64,000 bases of DNA from Mycetocola miduiensis (GTDB lineage: Bacteria; Actinomycetota; Actinomycetes; Actinomycetales; Microbacteriaceae). Each line of letters opens with the position of its first letter. Positions within the stretch are counted from its first letter, which is position 1. This document shows, one piece after another, positions 23,164 through 33,205 of this stretch. The stretch spans positions 1 through 64,000 of the forward strand of contig NZ_FOVM01000005.1 of NCBI RefSeq assembly GCF_900115155.1, written 5' to 3'. The position numbers were made by a program, and so were the translations under genes. The notes beneath the pieces were generated by a model. That model saw only the letters and a list, made by a program, of their open reading frames with translations. It had not been told where the DNA came from and searched no databases.

Positions 23164-25686
23164 GTCGCGGATGTGCGCCCCAAAGCGTTCAGCCGCGAGG
23201 GCAGACCCGGCGAGCTTGGCCTCGGTCGCTTCAGCCGCCGTAAGGGTCCGATCCGGCGCCCGGAACCGCAGGGCGAAGGTCAGGCTCTTGGTGCCGTCGG
23301 CGAGACCCTGGCCCCGGTAGTCGTCGACCAGGCGAATGTCCTCAAGCAGCGAGCCTGCGCCCTCCCGTACCGCAGCACCGACGGCAGCGGCAGGCGCGTC
23401 AACGGAAACGACAAGGGAGAGGTCCTGGGTGGCGGCGGGAAGCGTACCGATCACACCGGCGGTGAAGGCCGCATCGGTCGACTCGAGCAACGCATCGAGG
23501 TCCAGCTCGAGCACGGCGACCACGCGCGGCAGGTCCGAGTCGAGGGCCAGCTGGGGCAGCAGTTCCCCGGCGAAACCGATCGAACGGTCACCGATCCACA
23601 ATTCAGCGGTCCGGCCGGGGTGCATCGCCTTGTGGCTTCCCTGCTTGACCTCGATCGGTGCACCGGTCGCCAGGCCGATCTGGGTGACGGCGGCGAGGGC
23701 ATCCGCAATGCCGGATGCCACAGCGGGCTGGCCCGGCTGCTTCGGTACGGCGTTACCGAGGATCAGCACGCCGACGTGACGAGGCTGCGGAGGGATGCCG
23801 TCGTTGAGCTCCGCGAGCTGCTCGTCGGTCGGCAGGGCGACGCCGGAGGGCAATTCGGCCTGGCCGTAGGAGCGGCCGGCCTCCGGTGTGAAGACGAGCC
23901 CGACCTCGAACAGCGACAGGTCAGTGAGTCCGCGGGAGAGATTGTGCTTCGCGGCAGCGATCAGCCCGGGCAGGAGAGTCGTCCGCAGGTATGGGGCACT
24001 CGCGTCGAGGGCGTTGGCGACCTTGATCGCCGGCACCGTCTCCGAGTCGGGAGACCCGTAGAGGTTGTTGTCTTCGGCGCCGAGGAAGGGGAACGCGAGA
24101 ATCTCAGTGGATCCGGCCGCGGCGAGTGTGTCGGCCACCGTGCGACGGATGCGCTGCGAACGGGTCAGCCCCCGCCCTGCAGGAGCGACGGGAAGCACGG
24201 ACGGGATCCGGTCATACCCGACGATGCGGGCGACTTCCTCGGCCAGGTCGGACTTGTCGGTGAGGTCGGGGCGCCAGCTCGGCGGCGTGACGAGCAACCC
24301 GCCATCGGCATCGGCGACCGTCGCACCAATTTCCTCGAGCGAGCCGCGGATCTCGTCATCGGTGTAGTCGACGCCGATCAGCGCCGAGACGTAGCCGCCC
24401 GGGAACCGGATCGCTTCCGGTTCCGCCGGTTCCCCGACGACGCCGGCAACGGCATCCGTTGTTCCACCGGCGAGCGACACCATCAGCTCGGCGACCCGGG
24501 CCGCCGAGGCCACGGCGATGCGCGGGTCGACCCCGCGCTCGAACCGACGGGAGGCTTCACTCGGCAGTTTGTGCCGGCGAGCGGTACGAGCAATCGACAC
24601 GGGGTCGAAGTTCGCCGCCTCGATGAGCACATTGGTCGTCGCGTCGCTCATCTCGGTGCGGGCGCCGCCCATGACGCCGGCGAGGCCGATCGCTCCCGAG
24701 CCATCGGTGATGAGCAGGTCTTCGAGGTCGAGCTTTCGCTTCTGCCCATCGAGAGTCTCGAGGGTCTCGCCGCCGATGGCCCGTCGCACGACGATGCCGC
24801 CGGTGAGGTGATCGAGGTCGTAACCGTGGATCGGCTGGCCGAGTTCGAGCATCACGTAGTTGGTGATGTCGACCAGCAGCGAGATCGAACGGATGCCCGC
24901 GAGCTTGAGTCGCGAGACCATCCAGGGTGGCGTCGGACGCGTCGCGTCGACCCCCCGAACGACGCGGGTCGCGAACACGCTCGCGCCCTGGCGTCCGCGG
25001 ATCGGCGCCACGTCGTCGATCGCGACGGGGTAACCGTCGCCGACCGGGGTGACGAGCTCGGGCCGGGTCGCCGGGTCGCGGAAGGTAGCGCCGGTGGCGT
25101 GAGAGTACTCGCGGGCGACACCTCGGATGGAGAAGGCGTAGCCGCGATCGGGGGTGACGTTGATCTCGATCGCCGCGTCGTCAAGGCCGAGCAGCGCGAT
25201 GGCATCCGTTCCCACCTCGGCGTCGACACCGAGCGTCGACAGGCGCAGGATGCCGTCGTGCTCGTCACCGAGGCCGAGCTCACGGGTGGAGGCGATCATT
25301 CCGTCAGAGACGTGGCCGTAGGTTTTGCGGGCGGCGATCGGGAACGGGCCTGGCAGCACAGCGCCTGGCAGGGTCACGACGACCTTGTCGCCGACGAAGA
25401 AGTTGTCGGCTCCGCAGACGATACCGTGCACAGCCGGTCCGCCGTCCGCGGCGGTTTCTCCGTCGGGTGCGACGCGCACCTGGCACCAGCGGATGGTTTT
25501 ACCGTTCGACTGGGGTTCCTCGACGAACTCGAGCACCTCTCCGACGACAACCGGTCCGCTCACGTCGAAGGTGTGGATGTCTTCTTCTTCAAGACCGACC
25601 TTCACCAGTGCGGCGTGGACGTCTTCGGTCGTCGATCCCGGTGCGAGATCGACGTACTCGGCGAGCCAACTCAGGGGCACCCGCAT
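23161..25686 (-). CDS. pheT: Phenylalanyl-tRNA synthetase beta chain
   Basis: Beta subunit of the alpha2-beta2 enzyme that charges tRNA-Phe. 841 aa. N-terminal residues MRVPLSWLAEYVDL begin the family, followed by an EMAP-like tRNA-binding domain (about 45-155), the B3/B4 editing domain, the B5 domain (SALIGVDYTDDEI) and a C-terminal anticodon-binding ferredoxin-like domain ending RFGAHIRD. The ATG at 25686 is one base after the pheS stop codon. The longer open frame upstream lies inside pheS. Confidence 0.97.
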   Translation of the reverse strand: MRVPLSWLAEYVDLAPGSTTEDVHAALVKVGLEEEDIHTFDVSGPVVVGEVLEFVEEPQSNGKTIRWCQVRVAPDGETAADGGPAVHGIVCGADNFFVGDKVVVTLPGAVLPGPFPIAARKTYGHVSDGMIASTRELGLGDEHDGILRLSTLGVDAEVGTDAIALLGLDDAAIEINVTPDRGYAFSIRGVAREYSHATGATFRDPATRPELVTPVGDGYPVAIDDVAPIRGRQGASVFATRVVRGVDATRPTPPWMVSRLKLAGIRSISLLVDITNYVMLELGQPIHGYDLDHLTGGIVVRRAIGGETLETLDGQKRKLDLEDLLITDGSGAIGLAGVMGGARTEMSDATTNVLIEAANFDPVSIARTARRHKLPSEASRRFERGVDPRIAVASAARVAELMVSLAGGTTDAVAGVVGEPAEPEAIRFPGGYVSALIGVDYTDDEIRGSLEEIGATVADADGGLLVTPPSWRPDLTDKSDLAEEVARIVGYDRIPSVLPVAPAGRGLTRSQRIRRTVADTLAAAGSTEILAFPFLGAEDNNLYGSPDSETVPAIKVANALDASAPYLRTTLLPGLIAAAKHNLSRGLTDLSLFEVGLVFTPEAGRSYGQAELPSGVALPTDEQLAELNDGIPPQPRHVGVLILGNAVPKQPGQPAVASGIADALAAVTQIGLATGAPIEVKQGSHKAMHPGRTAELWIGDRSIGFAGELLPQLALDSDLPRVVAVLELDLDALLESTDAAFTAGVIGTLPAATQDLSLVVSVDAPAAAVGAAVREGAGSLLEDIRLVDDYRGQGLADGTKSLTFALRFRAPDRTLTAAEATEAKLAGSALAAERFGAHIRD

Positions 25687-25687
25687 G

Positions 25688-26728
<1,041 letters not shown>

Positions 26729-26736
26729 GGGTCACA

Positions 26737-26742
26737 AGTCTA
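26737..26742 (-). promoter_or_regulatory. pheS -10 box TAGACT
   Basis: TAGACT ends 8 nt before the GTG start of pheS. The same hexamer precedes trmH, dapF and miaB. Confidence 0.5.
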
Positions 26743-26757
26743 CCGAGTGGAGCGAAT

Positions 26758-26779
26758 GCCCCGTGCCGCTGCGCGGGGC
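26758..26779 (-). terminator. Hairpin after gluD
   Basis: GCCCCG (26758-26763) pairs with CGGGGC (26774-26779) 3 bp after the gluD stop codon. GC-rich, without a U-run. It overlaps no gene and also lies just upstream of the pheS promoter. Confidence 0.5.
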
Positions 26780-26782
26780 TGG

Positions 26783-27706
26783 TTAGAGGCCCTGCTTCGA
26801 TTCCGACTGTGCTGCTGTCGCTGACGCCTGGGCGATGGCCAGCCCGGGGTCGACCGGGACGTTCTTCTTGGCCTTGCCTCCACGCCGCGCGGAGTCGGTG
26901 CGCTTCGACAGCCAGCGGGCGAACCAGGACAGCGACAGGTTCATGATCAGGTAGATCACGAGTGTGACGATGAAGAACGAGAACAGGTACCGGTTGCCGT
27001 AGAAGCTCGCCAGGTTGTTCATGGTCGACCGGATCAGCTCCGGGTATCCGACGATGTAGCCGAGCGAGGTGTCCTTGAGGAGTACGACGAGCTGAGCGAC
27101 GATGATCGGCAGCATCTGACGGAACGCCTGGGGGAACTCGATGAGCATGCGCGTCTGCAGTTCACGCAGGCCGAGGCTGAGCCCCGCCTCACGTTGACCG
27201 CGCGGAAGAGCAGCAAGACCGGCGCGCAGGGCCTCACCGATGATGGCGCCGTTGTACAGGCCGAGGGCGAGGACAACTGCCCAGTACGCCCCACTCGCGA
27301 ATCCGAGCAGGATGAAGAGCATCATGAGCAGCACGGGCATGCCGCGCACGAATTCGAGGACGACGGTCGTCGGCACACGGACCCACGATGCTTTCGCTGT
27401 GCGAAGCAGGGCGAAGACCACTCCGAGGATCAACGCGAGCACGGCGGCAGCCGCTGCGGCCTGCAGAGTGTTGACCACACCCGACCAGATGAACGTCCAG
27501 ACCTCAGGGTTCGCAAAGACGTCCCAGCGGCTGGGGTCGAACATCCCGGGAAGCACGATTCCACCGGAGCTGGGCCTCGGCGCGGCGAGCACGGCGTAGA
27601 GCCAGTACAGTCCGGCGACGATGAGTACGCCCACCACGATGGACAGCGTGATCGAAAGACGACGGGCTTTCGGGCCCGGTGCGTCGAACAGAACGGAATT
27701 GCTCAT
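26783..27706 (-). CDS. gluD: Amino-acid ABC transporter permease (GluD type)
   Basis: Inner-membrane permease of a polar amino-acid importer, 307 aa. An N-terminal span (25-45) precedes the HisMQ-type permease core with about five further spans. The EAA loop reads EALRAGLAALPRGQREAGLSLGL and contacts the ATPase. The ATG at 27706 overlaps the gluC stop as ATGA. The Lys/Arg-rich tail is cytoplasmic. By order and similarity it matches corynebacterial gluD for glutamate, but the substrate could be another polar amino acid. Confidence 0.88.
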   Translation of the reverse strand: MSNSVLFDAPGPKARRLSITLSIVVGVLIVAGLYWLYAVLAAPRPSSGGIVLPGMFDPSRWDVFANPEVWTFIWSGVVNTLQAAAAAAVLALILGVVFALLRTAKASWVRVPTTVVLEFVRGMPVLLMMLFILLGFASGAYWAVVLALGLYNGAIIGEALRAGLAALPRGQREAGLSLGLRELQTRMLIEFPQAFRQMLPIIVAQLVVLLKDTSLGYIVGYPELIRSTMNNLASFYGNRYLFSFFIVTLVIYLIMNLSLSWFARWLSKRTDSARRGGKAKKNVPVDPGLAIAQASATAAQSESKQGL

Positions 27707-28350
27707 CGCGACACCACCCACTTCTTCTCGAGCCGACCGGCAAAGAAGCCGAGCGGGATGGTGATCAGCAGGTAGAAGGTCGCAACGCCGAGGAGGACGG
27801 CGATGACGGCGTCGCCGTTGGCGTTGGCGAGTTCCTTACCGATGGCGAACAGTTCGACGACGAAGAAGCCGCCGGCAACCGACGTGTTCTTGGTCAGCGC
27901 GATGATGACGTTGATGAGGGGCGGGATCACCATGCGGAATGCCTGGGGAAGGACGACATAGCCGACGGTCTGCCCGAACCCGAGTCCCACGCTTCGAGCG
28001 GCTTCGGCCTGGCCGATGGGAACGCCGTTGATGCCCGAGCGGAGTGCTTCAGCGATGAAGGGCGAGGTGTAGACACTCAAACCGATCATGGCGAACTGCT
28101 CGTACGGCATCCGTGCGCCCAGGTACGGGAGGATGAACGCGCAGAAGAAGAGGATGAGGGTGAGCGGCGTGTTACGGACCAGCTCGGTGTATGCCGCCGC
28201 AAAACCGCGGAGCGAGGGAACGGGCGAGATGCGCATGATGGCGATGAAGGTGCCGAGGACGAGGGAGGCGATCGCTGCAACGACGAGCAGTTGCAGGGTC
28301 ATGCTGAAACCCTCGAGGTACCGAGGCATGTTGTCGATGATGACGTCCAT
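27703..28350 (-). CDS. gluC: Amino-acid ABC transporter permease (GluC type)
   Basis: A 215-aa permease with five hydrophobic spans and the EAA motif EALRSGINGVPIGQAEAARSVGLG, where it docks onto GluA. It pairs with GluD to form the membrane channel. It follows gluB after 81 bp holding a strong hairpin, and overlaps gluD by 4 bp. Confidence 0.9.
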   Translation of the reverse strand: MDVIIDNMPRYLEGFSMTLQLLVVAAIASLVLGTFIAIMRISPVPSLRGFAAAYTELVRNTPLTLILFFCAFILPYLGARMPYEQFAMIGLSVYTSPFIAEALRSGINGVPIGQAEAARSVGLGFGQTVGYVVLPQAFRMVIPPLINVIIALTKNTSVAGGFFVVELFAIGKELANANGDAVIAVLLGVATFYLLITIPLGFFAGRLEKKWVVSR

Positions 28351-28385
28351 GTGGCCTCTTCCGTTTCTGTCTGTACGACGGGCTC

Positions 28386-28423
28386 GTGGACGGGGCGGGG
28401 AGAAAGTCCCCCGCCCCGTTCAC
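28386..28423 (-). promoter_or_regulatory. Strong hairpin between gluB and gluC
   Basis: A 15-bp stem: GTGGACGGGGCGGGG (28386-28400) with CCCCGCCCCGTTCAC (28409-28423), one G-T pair, 8-nt loop. Such stems after a binding-protein gene commonly protect or partly terminate the mRNA, so that the binding protein is made in excess over the permeases. That role is inferred here. Confidence 0.65.
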
Positions 28424-28431
28424 GGTTGGGA

Positions 28432-29298
28432 CTAGTAGCGGTCTACAGCCGGCGGCTCGACGAACTCGAGCACGGTGCCAGCGGTGCTGTCCCATGCTTC
28501 TTCGTACGAACCGTCTTCGTAGGCTTCCTCGAGGGTGTCGTTGATGAAGTTGCGGAACTCGGTGTCGTCCTTCGCGAGGCCGATGCCGTAAGGCTCCTCG
28601 GTGAACGGCTTGCCGACCACCTTGAACTCGCCCTCGTTCTGTGCGGCGAGGCCCGCGAGGATCACGTTGTCGGTCGACACGGCGACGACCTGTCCGGTGC
28701 GCAGCGGCTCCAGGCAGTTCGAGTAGGTGTCGGTGAGAACGGGCTCTGCGCCGATTTCGGCCAGCTTGGCGGCCGGGGTCGAACCGGTGACGGAACAGAC
28801 CGGCTGCCCGACGAGGTCCTTCTCGCTCTTGATGTCGTCGTTGTCGGCGAGCGTCAGGATCGACTGGCCTGCCATGTAGTACGGCCCGGCGAAGGAGATG
28901 ACTTCCTTGCGCTTGTCGTTGATCGTGTACGTGGCGATGACGAGGTCGACCTCACCGTTCTGAATGAACGGCTCGCGGTTCGCGGAAACCGTCTCCTTCC
29001 ACTCGATCTTGTCGTCCGCGATGCCGAGCTTCGCGGCGATGATCTTGCCGATCTCGACGTCGAAGCCCTCGGGCTCGCCGCTCGGGCCGACGAGGCCGAA
29101 CAGCGGCTGGTCGAACTTGGTCCCGATGGTGATCGAACCGGCCTCAGCAAGCTCAGCCATGGTGGTGCCCGCTTCGAACGTCGGCTTCTCTTCCGGCTCC
29201 GGTGCAGCGGCGCCGCCGCCGTCGCCACCCGCGCAGGCAGAGAGGGCCAGCAGAGCGGCTCCTCCGAGAGCGATCAGGGATAGCTTCTTACGCTTCAT
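28432..29298 (-). CDS. gluB: Amino-acid ABC transporter substrate-binding lipoprotein (GluB type)
   Basis: Extracellular solute-binding lipoprotein, family 3, 288 aa. The start at 29298 (MKRKKLSLIALGGAALL) gives a short basic N-region, a hydrophobic core and the lipobox LSAC, with the lipid-bearing Cys near residue 22. The mature domain has GFDVEIGKIIAAKLG and the hinge motif DLVIATYTINDKRKEVISFAGPYY, both typical of glutamate/glutamine binders. Part of gluABCD. Confidence 0.92.
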   Translation of the reverse strand: MKRKKLSLIALGGAALLALSACAGGDGGGAAAPEPEEKPTFEAGTTMAELAEAGSITIGTKFDQPLFGLVGPSGEPEGFDVEIGKIIAAKLGIADDKIEWKETVSANREPFIQNGEVDLVIATYTINDKRKEVISFAGPYYMAGQSILTLADNDDIKSEKDLVGQPVCSVTGSTPAAKLAEIGAEPVLTDTYSNCLEPLRTGQVVAVSTDNVILAGLAAQNEGEFKVVGKPFTEEPYGIGLAKDDTEFRNFINDTLEEAYEDGSYEEAWDSTAGTVLEFVEPPAVDRY

Positions 29299-29388
29299 CA
29301 GCTTCTCATTCCTCTTGTGTTGTGCTGTGTCTCGACCGCCGAGGACGGTCAAGGGAAACGGGCGCGGCCGAACGCCGCAGCCCGGTGG

Positions 29389-30177
29389 TCAGTGCTCGAG
29401 AATCTTCGACAGGAAGTCTTTCGCCCGGTCAGACTTGGGTGTCGTGAAGAACTGTTCGGGAGTAGCCTCTTCGACGATCTCACCGTCCGCCATGAAGAGC
29501 ACCCGGTCGGCAGCCTTGCGGGCGAAGCCCATCTCGTGGGTCACGACGATCATCGTCATGCCCTCCTTGGCGAGTCCCACCATGACGTCGAGAACCTCGT
29601 TGATCATCTCGGGGTCGAGAGCGCTCGTCGGCTCATCCATGAGGATGAGCTTGGGGCTCATCGCGAGCGACCTTGCGATCGCCACACGCTGCTGCTGGCC
29701 GCCAGAGAGCTGCGCGGGCATCTTGTTGGCCTGGTTGGCGACTCCGACGCGTTCAAGCAGCGTCATCGCGCGCTCCGTCGCATCCTTCTTCGACATCTTC
29801 TTCACCTTGAGCGGCGCGAGGGTGACGTTCTCGAGGACCGTCTTGTGGGCGAAGAGGTTGAAGGACTGGAAGACCATGCCCACGTCTGCGCGCAGGTGGG
29901 CGAGGTCGGCCCCTTCTTCGGGCAGTTTCTTGCCATCGATGGAGATCGTTCCGGCGTCGATCGTCTCGAGCCGGTTGATCGCGCGGCACAGCGTCGATTT
30001 ACCGGAGCCGCTCGGGCCGATGACAACCACAACCTCACCACGTGCGACCGAGGTGTTGATGTCCTTGAGGACGTGGAGTTCACCGTAGTGCTTGTTCACC
30101 CCGTCCATGACGACAAGAGGCTCGCCACGTTTGGCAACGGGCACACTTGTGGTGTGCGGGATAAGCGTTGGTTCCAT
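29389..30177 (-). CDS. gluA: Amino-acid ABC transporter ATP-binding protein (GluA type)
   Basis: Cytoplasmic ATPase of the importer, 262 aa from the ATG at 30177. Walker A is GPSGSGKST, the signature is LSGGQQQR, Walker B is [12 protein letters not shown] and the switch is VTHEM. The start is placed at [10 protein letters not shown] because TACGTT, a plausible -10, ends 7 nt before it with no Shine-Dalgarno. An upstream in-frame ATG at 30201 would add 8 residues. First gene of gluABCD. Confidence 0.9.
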   Translation of the reverse strand: MEPTLIPHTTSVPVAKRGEPLVVMDGVNKHYGELHVLKDINTSVARGEVVVVIGPSGSGKSTLCRAINRLETIDAGTISIDGKKLPEEGADLAHLRADVGMVFQSFNLFAHKTVLENVTLAPLKVKKMSKKDATERAMTLLERVGVANQANKMPAQLSGGQQQRVAIARSLAMSPKLILMDEPTSALDPEMINEVLDVMVGLAKEGMTMIVVTHEMGFARKAADRVLFMADGEIVEEATPEQFFTTPKSDRAKDFLSKILEH

Positions 30178-30184
30178 GGGATCC

Positions 30185-30190
30185 AACGTA
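30185..30190 (-). promoter_or_regulatory. gluA -10 box candidate, leaderless
   Basis: TACGTT ends 7 nt before the ATG at 30177. Confidence 0.4.
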
Positions 30191-30262
30191 GGGGACTCCA
30201 TGTTTCGCGCGCATATCGGAGCAGCCCCCGTTACTCAGTTGTAACCAAACATTCCCGTACGT

Positions 30263-31072
30263 TCAGGATGCGGCGGAACGCTGCGAGAAGGCAGATTCGT
30301 ACAGGCAGACGGATGCCGCGGTGGCGAGGTTCATCGACTCCGCGTGGCCGTAGATGGGCACCGTGATCGCAGCATCCGCCAGCGGCAGCTGCTCGTCGGT
30401 GAGTCCGTGTGCTTCATTGCCGAAGAGCCACGCGGTCGGGCCGCCAAGAGTGCCGTCGGCGCGGGCGTCGAGCAGGCTGGTGCCCTTCACGTCTGCCGCG
30501 AGAACGGTGAGGCCAGCGGCGCGGGCGCGCTGGATGACATTCGGCAATTCTGCGCCAACCGCGATCGGTAAGTGAAACAGCGACCCCGTGGTCGACCGGA
30601 CGACCTTCGGGTTGTACAGGTCGACGGTGCGACCGGTCAGGATGACGGCATCCGCCCCAGCGGAGTCTGCGGCACGGATGATCGTGCCGAGGTTGCCCGG
30701 GTCACGGACCTCTTCGAGGATCGCGATCAGCTTCGGCCCCGCCGCGAAGATGTCTTTCATCGACGTGGGGAACTGGTGGGCGACAGCGATGAATCCCTGG
30801 GGGGTCACCGTGTCACTCATCACATTGAGGACTTCTTCGGAGACGTACTCGATCTCAATGCCGGCGGCAACGGCCTTCTCGGCGATGTCTGTGTAGCGTT
30901 CGAGCGCCGTGGGCGTCGCGAACAATTCGACGAAGAGCTGAGGCCGGAACATCAGCGCCTCGGCGACCGCCTGCGGGCCTTCGAGGAGGAACAGTCCCGT
31001 CTCTGCGCGGCCTGGGCGTTTGGCAAGTTTGGCGACCGCTCTGACGCGCGGGGAACGTGGATTATCAAGCAC
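30263..31072 (-). CDS. TrmH/SpoU-family RNA 2'-O-methyltransferase
   Basis: SAM-dependent methylase of the SPOUT class, 269 aa. It has a substrate-binding N-domain (LFLLEGPQAVAEAL, 27-40) and three SpoU motifs: RDPGNLGTIIRAADSAG, LFGNEAHGL and VPIYGHAESMNLATAA, which build the trefoil knot. It probably methylates 23S rRNA or tRNA; the exact site is not readable. It follows infC-rpmI-rplT in the same direction, as in many bacteria. The GTG start at 31072 has TAGACT 6 nt upstream, so it has its own leaderless promoter. Confidence 0.92.
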   Translation of the reverse strand: MLDNPRSPRVRAVAKLAKRPGRAETGLFLLEGPQAVAEALMFRPQLFVELFATPTALERYTDIAEKAVAAGIEIEYVSEEVLNVMSDTVTPQGFIAVAHQFPTSMKDIFAAGPKLIAILEEVRDPGNLGTIIRAADSAGADAVILTGRTVDLYNPKVVRSTTGSLFHLPIAVGAELPNVIQRARAAGLTVLAADVKGTSLLDARADGTLGGPTAWLFGNEAHGLTDEQLPLADAAITVPIYGHAESMNLATAASVCLYESAFSQRSAAS

Positions 31073-31078
31073 GGCCCC

Positions 31079-31084
31079 AGTCTA
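31079..31084 (-). promoter_or_regulatory. trmH-family gene -10 box TAGACT, leaderless
   Basis: TAGACT ends 6 nt before the GTG start at 31072, and no ribosome-binding site is present. Confidence 0.55.
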
Positions 31085-31126
31085 GGAGGGGCAGCCGGGA
31101 GAGCCGACAGGCTCGCCAGAAACGCA

Positions 31127-31162
31127 ACAACGGGCATCCCGCGAAAGCGGAATGCCCGTTGT
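31127..31162 (-). terminator. Terminator of infC-rpmI-rplT
   Basis: ACAACGGGCAT (31127-31137) pairs with ATGCCCGTTGT (31152-31162). The stem is extended by CCGC/GCGG after one mismatch and closed by a 4-nt loop. It begins 14 bp after the rplT stop codon and is followed on the minus strand by a T-rich stretch. Confidence 0.8.
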
Positions 31163-31175
31163 AACAAGCAGGAGA

Positions 31176-31568
31176 CTACGCCGCAGCGTCAGCCTTCGGA
31201 GCCGACGTGTCGGCCGGGAGAGCGTTCTTGGCGCTCTGAACGAGGGCAGCGAACGTGGCGGGCTCGTGAACGGCGAGTTCAGCGAGGATGCGACGGTCGA
31301 CCTCGATGCCAGCAAGACCCAGACCCTGGATGAGGCGGTTGTAGGTCAGGCCGTTGGCGCGCGATGCCGCGTTGATCCGCTGGATCCAGAGGCGACGGAA
31401 GTCACCCTTCTTCTGGCGGCGGTCACGGTACGCGTAAACCATGGAGTGGGTGACCTGCTCCTTGGCCTTGCGGTACAGGCGTGAACGCTGACCGCGGTAA
31501 CCCTCGGCGCGCTCGAGGATGACCCGACGCTTCTTGTGAGCGTTTACCGCCCTTTTTACTCTTGCCAT
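31176..31568 (-). CDS. rplT: 50S ribosomal protein L20
   Basis: An rRNA-binding assembly protein of the large subunit, 130 aa. The basic N-terminus [14 protein letters not shown] and the [12 protein letters not shown] motif are diagnostic. The last 10 residues ([13 protein letters not shown] region) are an Ala-rich extension common in actinobacteria. It closes the infC-rpmI-rplT operon. Confidence 0.98.
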   Translation of the reverse strand: MARVKRAVNAHKKRRVILERAEGYRGQRSRLYRKAKEQVTHSMVYAYRDRRQKKGDFRRLWIQRINAASRANGLTYNRLIQGLGLAGIEVDRRILAELAVHEPATFAALVQSAKNALPADTSAPKADAAA

Positions 31569-31594
31569 TTGTCTATATTCCTATCGGGTCTGGT

Positions 31595-31789
31595 CTAGCG
31601 ACCGAGAAGCTTCTTGATGTTCTTGAAGTCGGCCGCCGACACAAGCTGGTCGGAGTTCAGGCGACGCTTGCGCTGGCCGGACTTCACCTCGAGGTTGTGG
31701 CGCATGCCCGACTGCTGCTTCTTGATCTTGCCGGAACCGGTGAGCTTGAACCGCTTCTTGGCCCCGGAGTGGGTCTTCTGCTTAGGCAT
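31595..31789 (-). CDS. rpmI: 50S ribosomal protein L35
   Basis: A 64-aa basic protein starting [21 protein letters not shown]. The start at 31789 lies inside the end of infC (8-bp overlap), so the two are likely translationally coupled. The GGAGG-like element of its ribosome site lies within the infC codons. Confidence 0.98.
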   Translation of the reverse strand: MPKQKTHSGAKKRFKLTGSGKIKKQQSGMRHNLEVKSGQRKRRLNSDQLVSAADFKNIKKLLGR

Positions 31790-32366
31790 TGTTTTCCTCC
31801 TGCTTCGCTGCCTTGTCGGCAGCACGATGTGCGTTGGCCTCGGCCTTGGCCTCTGACTTGTTCTTCAGAGGACCAATGACCATGACCATGTTTCGACCGT
31901 CAATGGTCGGAGAGGACTCAACAGTGCCCAACTCCGCAACATCTTCGGCAAATTTCTGGAGCAAGCGCACGCCCTGGTCGGGGCGGGACTGCTCACGGCC
32001 GCGGAACAGGATCATTGCTTTGACCTTGTCGCCACCCTTGAGGAATCCCTCAGCGCGCTTTACTTTCGTCTCGTAGTCGTGCTTGTCGATCTTGAGGCGG
32101 AAACGAACCTCTTTGAGGATCGTGTTCGCCTGGTTGCGCCGGGCTTCTTTCGCCTTCTGCGCAGCCTCGTACTTGAACTTGCCGTAATCCATGATCTTTG
32201 CGACCGGTGGCTTGGAGTTGGGTGCAACCTCGACGAGGTCGAGGTCGGCATCCTGCGCCAGGCGCAATGCCACCTCGATTTTGACGACGCCGACCTGTTC
32301 TCCGGCGGGACCGACGAGGCGAACCTCGGGGACGCGGATTCGGTCGTTTGTACGGGGATCGCTAAT
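31782..32366 (-). CDS. infC: Translation initiation factor IF-3, ATT start
   Basis: IF-3 checks start codons on the 30S subunit. The frame stays open and family-like up to an ATT at 32364-32366 ([19 protein letters not shown]), preceded by AGAGGAG 8 nt upstream, giving 194 aa. No ATG, GTG or TTG gives the N-terminal domain; the first GTG, at 32273, would remove 31 conserved residues. ATT is the classic infC start codon that lets IF-3 repress its own translation. Linker and C-domain ([15 protein letters not shown]) are normal, with an acidic-basic Ala-rich tail. Confidence 0.95.
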   Translation of the reverse strand: MSDPRTNDRIRVPEVRLVGPAGEQVGVVKIEVALRLAQDADLDLVEVAPNSKPPVAKIMDYGKFKYEAAQKAKEARRNQANTILKEVRFRLKIDKHDYETKVKRAEGFLKGGDKVKAMILFRGREQSRPDQGVRLLQKFAEDVAELGTVESSPTIDGRNMVMVIGPLKNKSEAKAEANAHRAADKAAKQEENNA

Positions 32367-32634
32367 GCGTAAACTCCTCTAACTCAAAACTCGTGACCAT
32401 CGGTTCAGACGGATGCCTGCACCGGGCGAGAGAGGAGAAATACCACATCGCAGCCGTAATGGTTCAGCCATCACAGCGGCTCGTACCCTGACTACCTCGG
32501 CATGGGGACCATGCGTCTGGCGGAGTACAACAACCCGGTAACCTTAGTGAAGCGGTCAAGCGCGGGTGGGAAATTTCCTCTTTCGTACCGAGACATAGTC
32601 CCGGAGCCGTCCTAAAGTCTAGCAGAGGTTGGCA
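32367..32634 (-). other. infC leader and DUF1844 promoter region
   Basis: No gene. On the minus strand it forms the infC 5' untranslated region, with a palindrome at 32500-32514 (GCATGG-GGA-CCATGC) and a weaker stem near 32450-32480. A -35-like TTGACC (32554-32559) has no clear -10 partner. On the plus strand TAAAGT (32613-32618) may be the -10 of the DUF1844 gene. The hairpins may be a regulatory leader, which is inference. Confidence 0.45.
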
Positions 32635-33000
32635 TTGAGCACTAACGAATCCCCTTACGACAACATTGAAGACGCGGCAGCGGATGCTTCGCGCGATATC
32701 GCCGACGTCGGCGCCGTCGAGGTCATCACCACGACCGCCGTCCACCTGATGAGCGCAGCGGCCGTGAAGTGCGGCCTCGCCGACGACCCCGACAGCCAGC
32801 TCGACCTCGACGAAGCCAGGAAGCTCATCAACGCGCTTGCCGGCCTGATCACTGCTGGGGCACCCGAGATCAGCGACATGCACGCTCGGAGCCTGCGCGA
32901 CGGGTTGCGTTCGCTGCAGCTTGCGTTCCGTGAGGCATCCGTCATCCCCGACCCCATTGGGAAGGGGCCGGGGGAAAAATGGACGGGGCCGGTTAACTAG
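32635..33000 (+). CDS. DUF1844 domain protein
   Basis: A small acidic cytoplasmic protein, 121 aa from the TTG at 32635 (MSTNESPYDNIEDAAADA). An AGAGG sits 6 nt upstream. A TTG six bases earlier (32629) is the alternative. The core TTAVHLMSAAAVKCGLADDP and LARKLINALAGL-type helices match DUF1844, whose genes usually lie next to infC in actinobacteria, as here in divergent orientation. Function unknown. Confidence 0.82.
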   Translation: MSTNESPYDNIEDAAADASRDIADVGAVEVITTTAVHLMSAAAVKCGLADDPDSQLDLDEARKLINALAGLITAGAPEISDMHARSLRDGLRSLQLAFREASVIPDPIGKGPGEKWTGPVN

Positions 33001-33205
33001 TCCTTCTGCGGCTCCGCGGCGTGCGCCGCGTCCCCGCCCGTGGACGCCCGTCCACGCCCTGGACGCGGCACACACCGCTTCGCCTTGTCCGGCAGTTCAC
33101 AAACGGCTTGAAGGCTGGGCGCCCGACCACACCCTCGGCACAATTCGTCGTCGCCCGCCTTGTTCACCAGTTCACTACGGCTGGAAATGCTCCGCCACTG
33201 AACGG
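33001..33205. other. Intergenic with hairpin and imperfect direct repeat
   Basis: Between converging genes. It contains a GTGGACG/CGTCCAC hairpin near 33040-33055 that may terminate transcription, and an imperfect 32-bp direct repeat (33081-33112 and 33156-33187, shared core CAGTTCAC followed by CGGCT). No gene seen. Confidence 0.5.
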
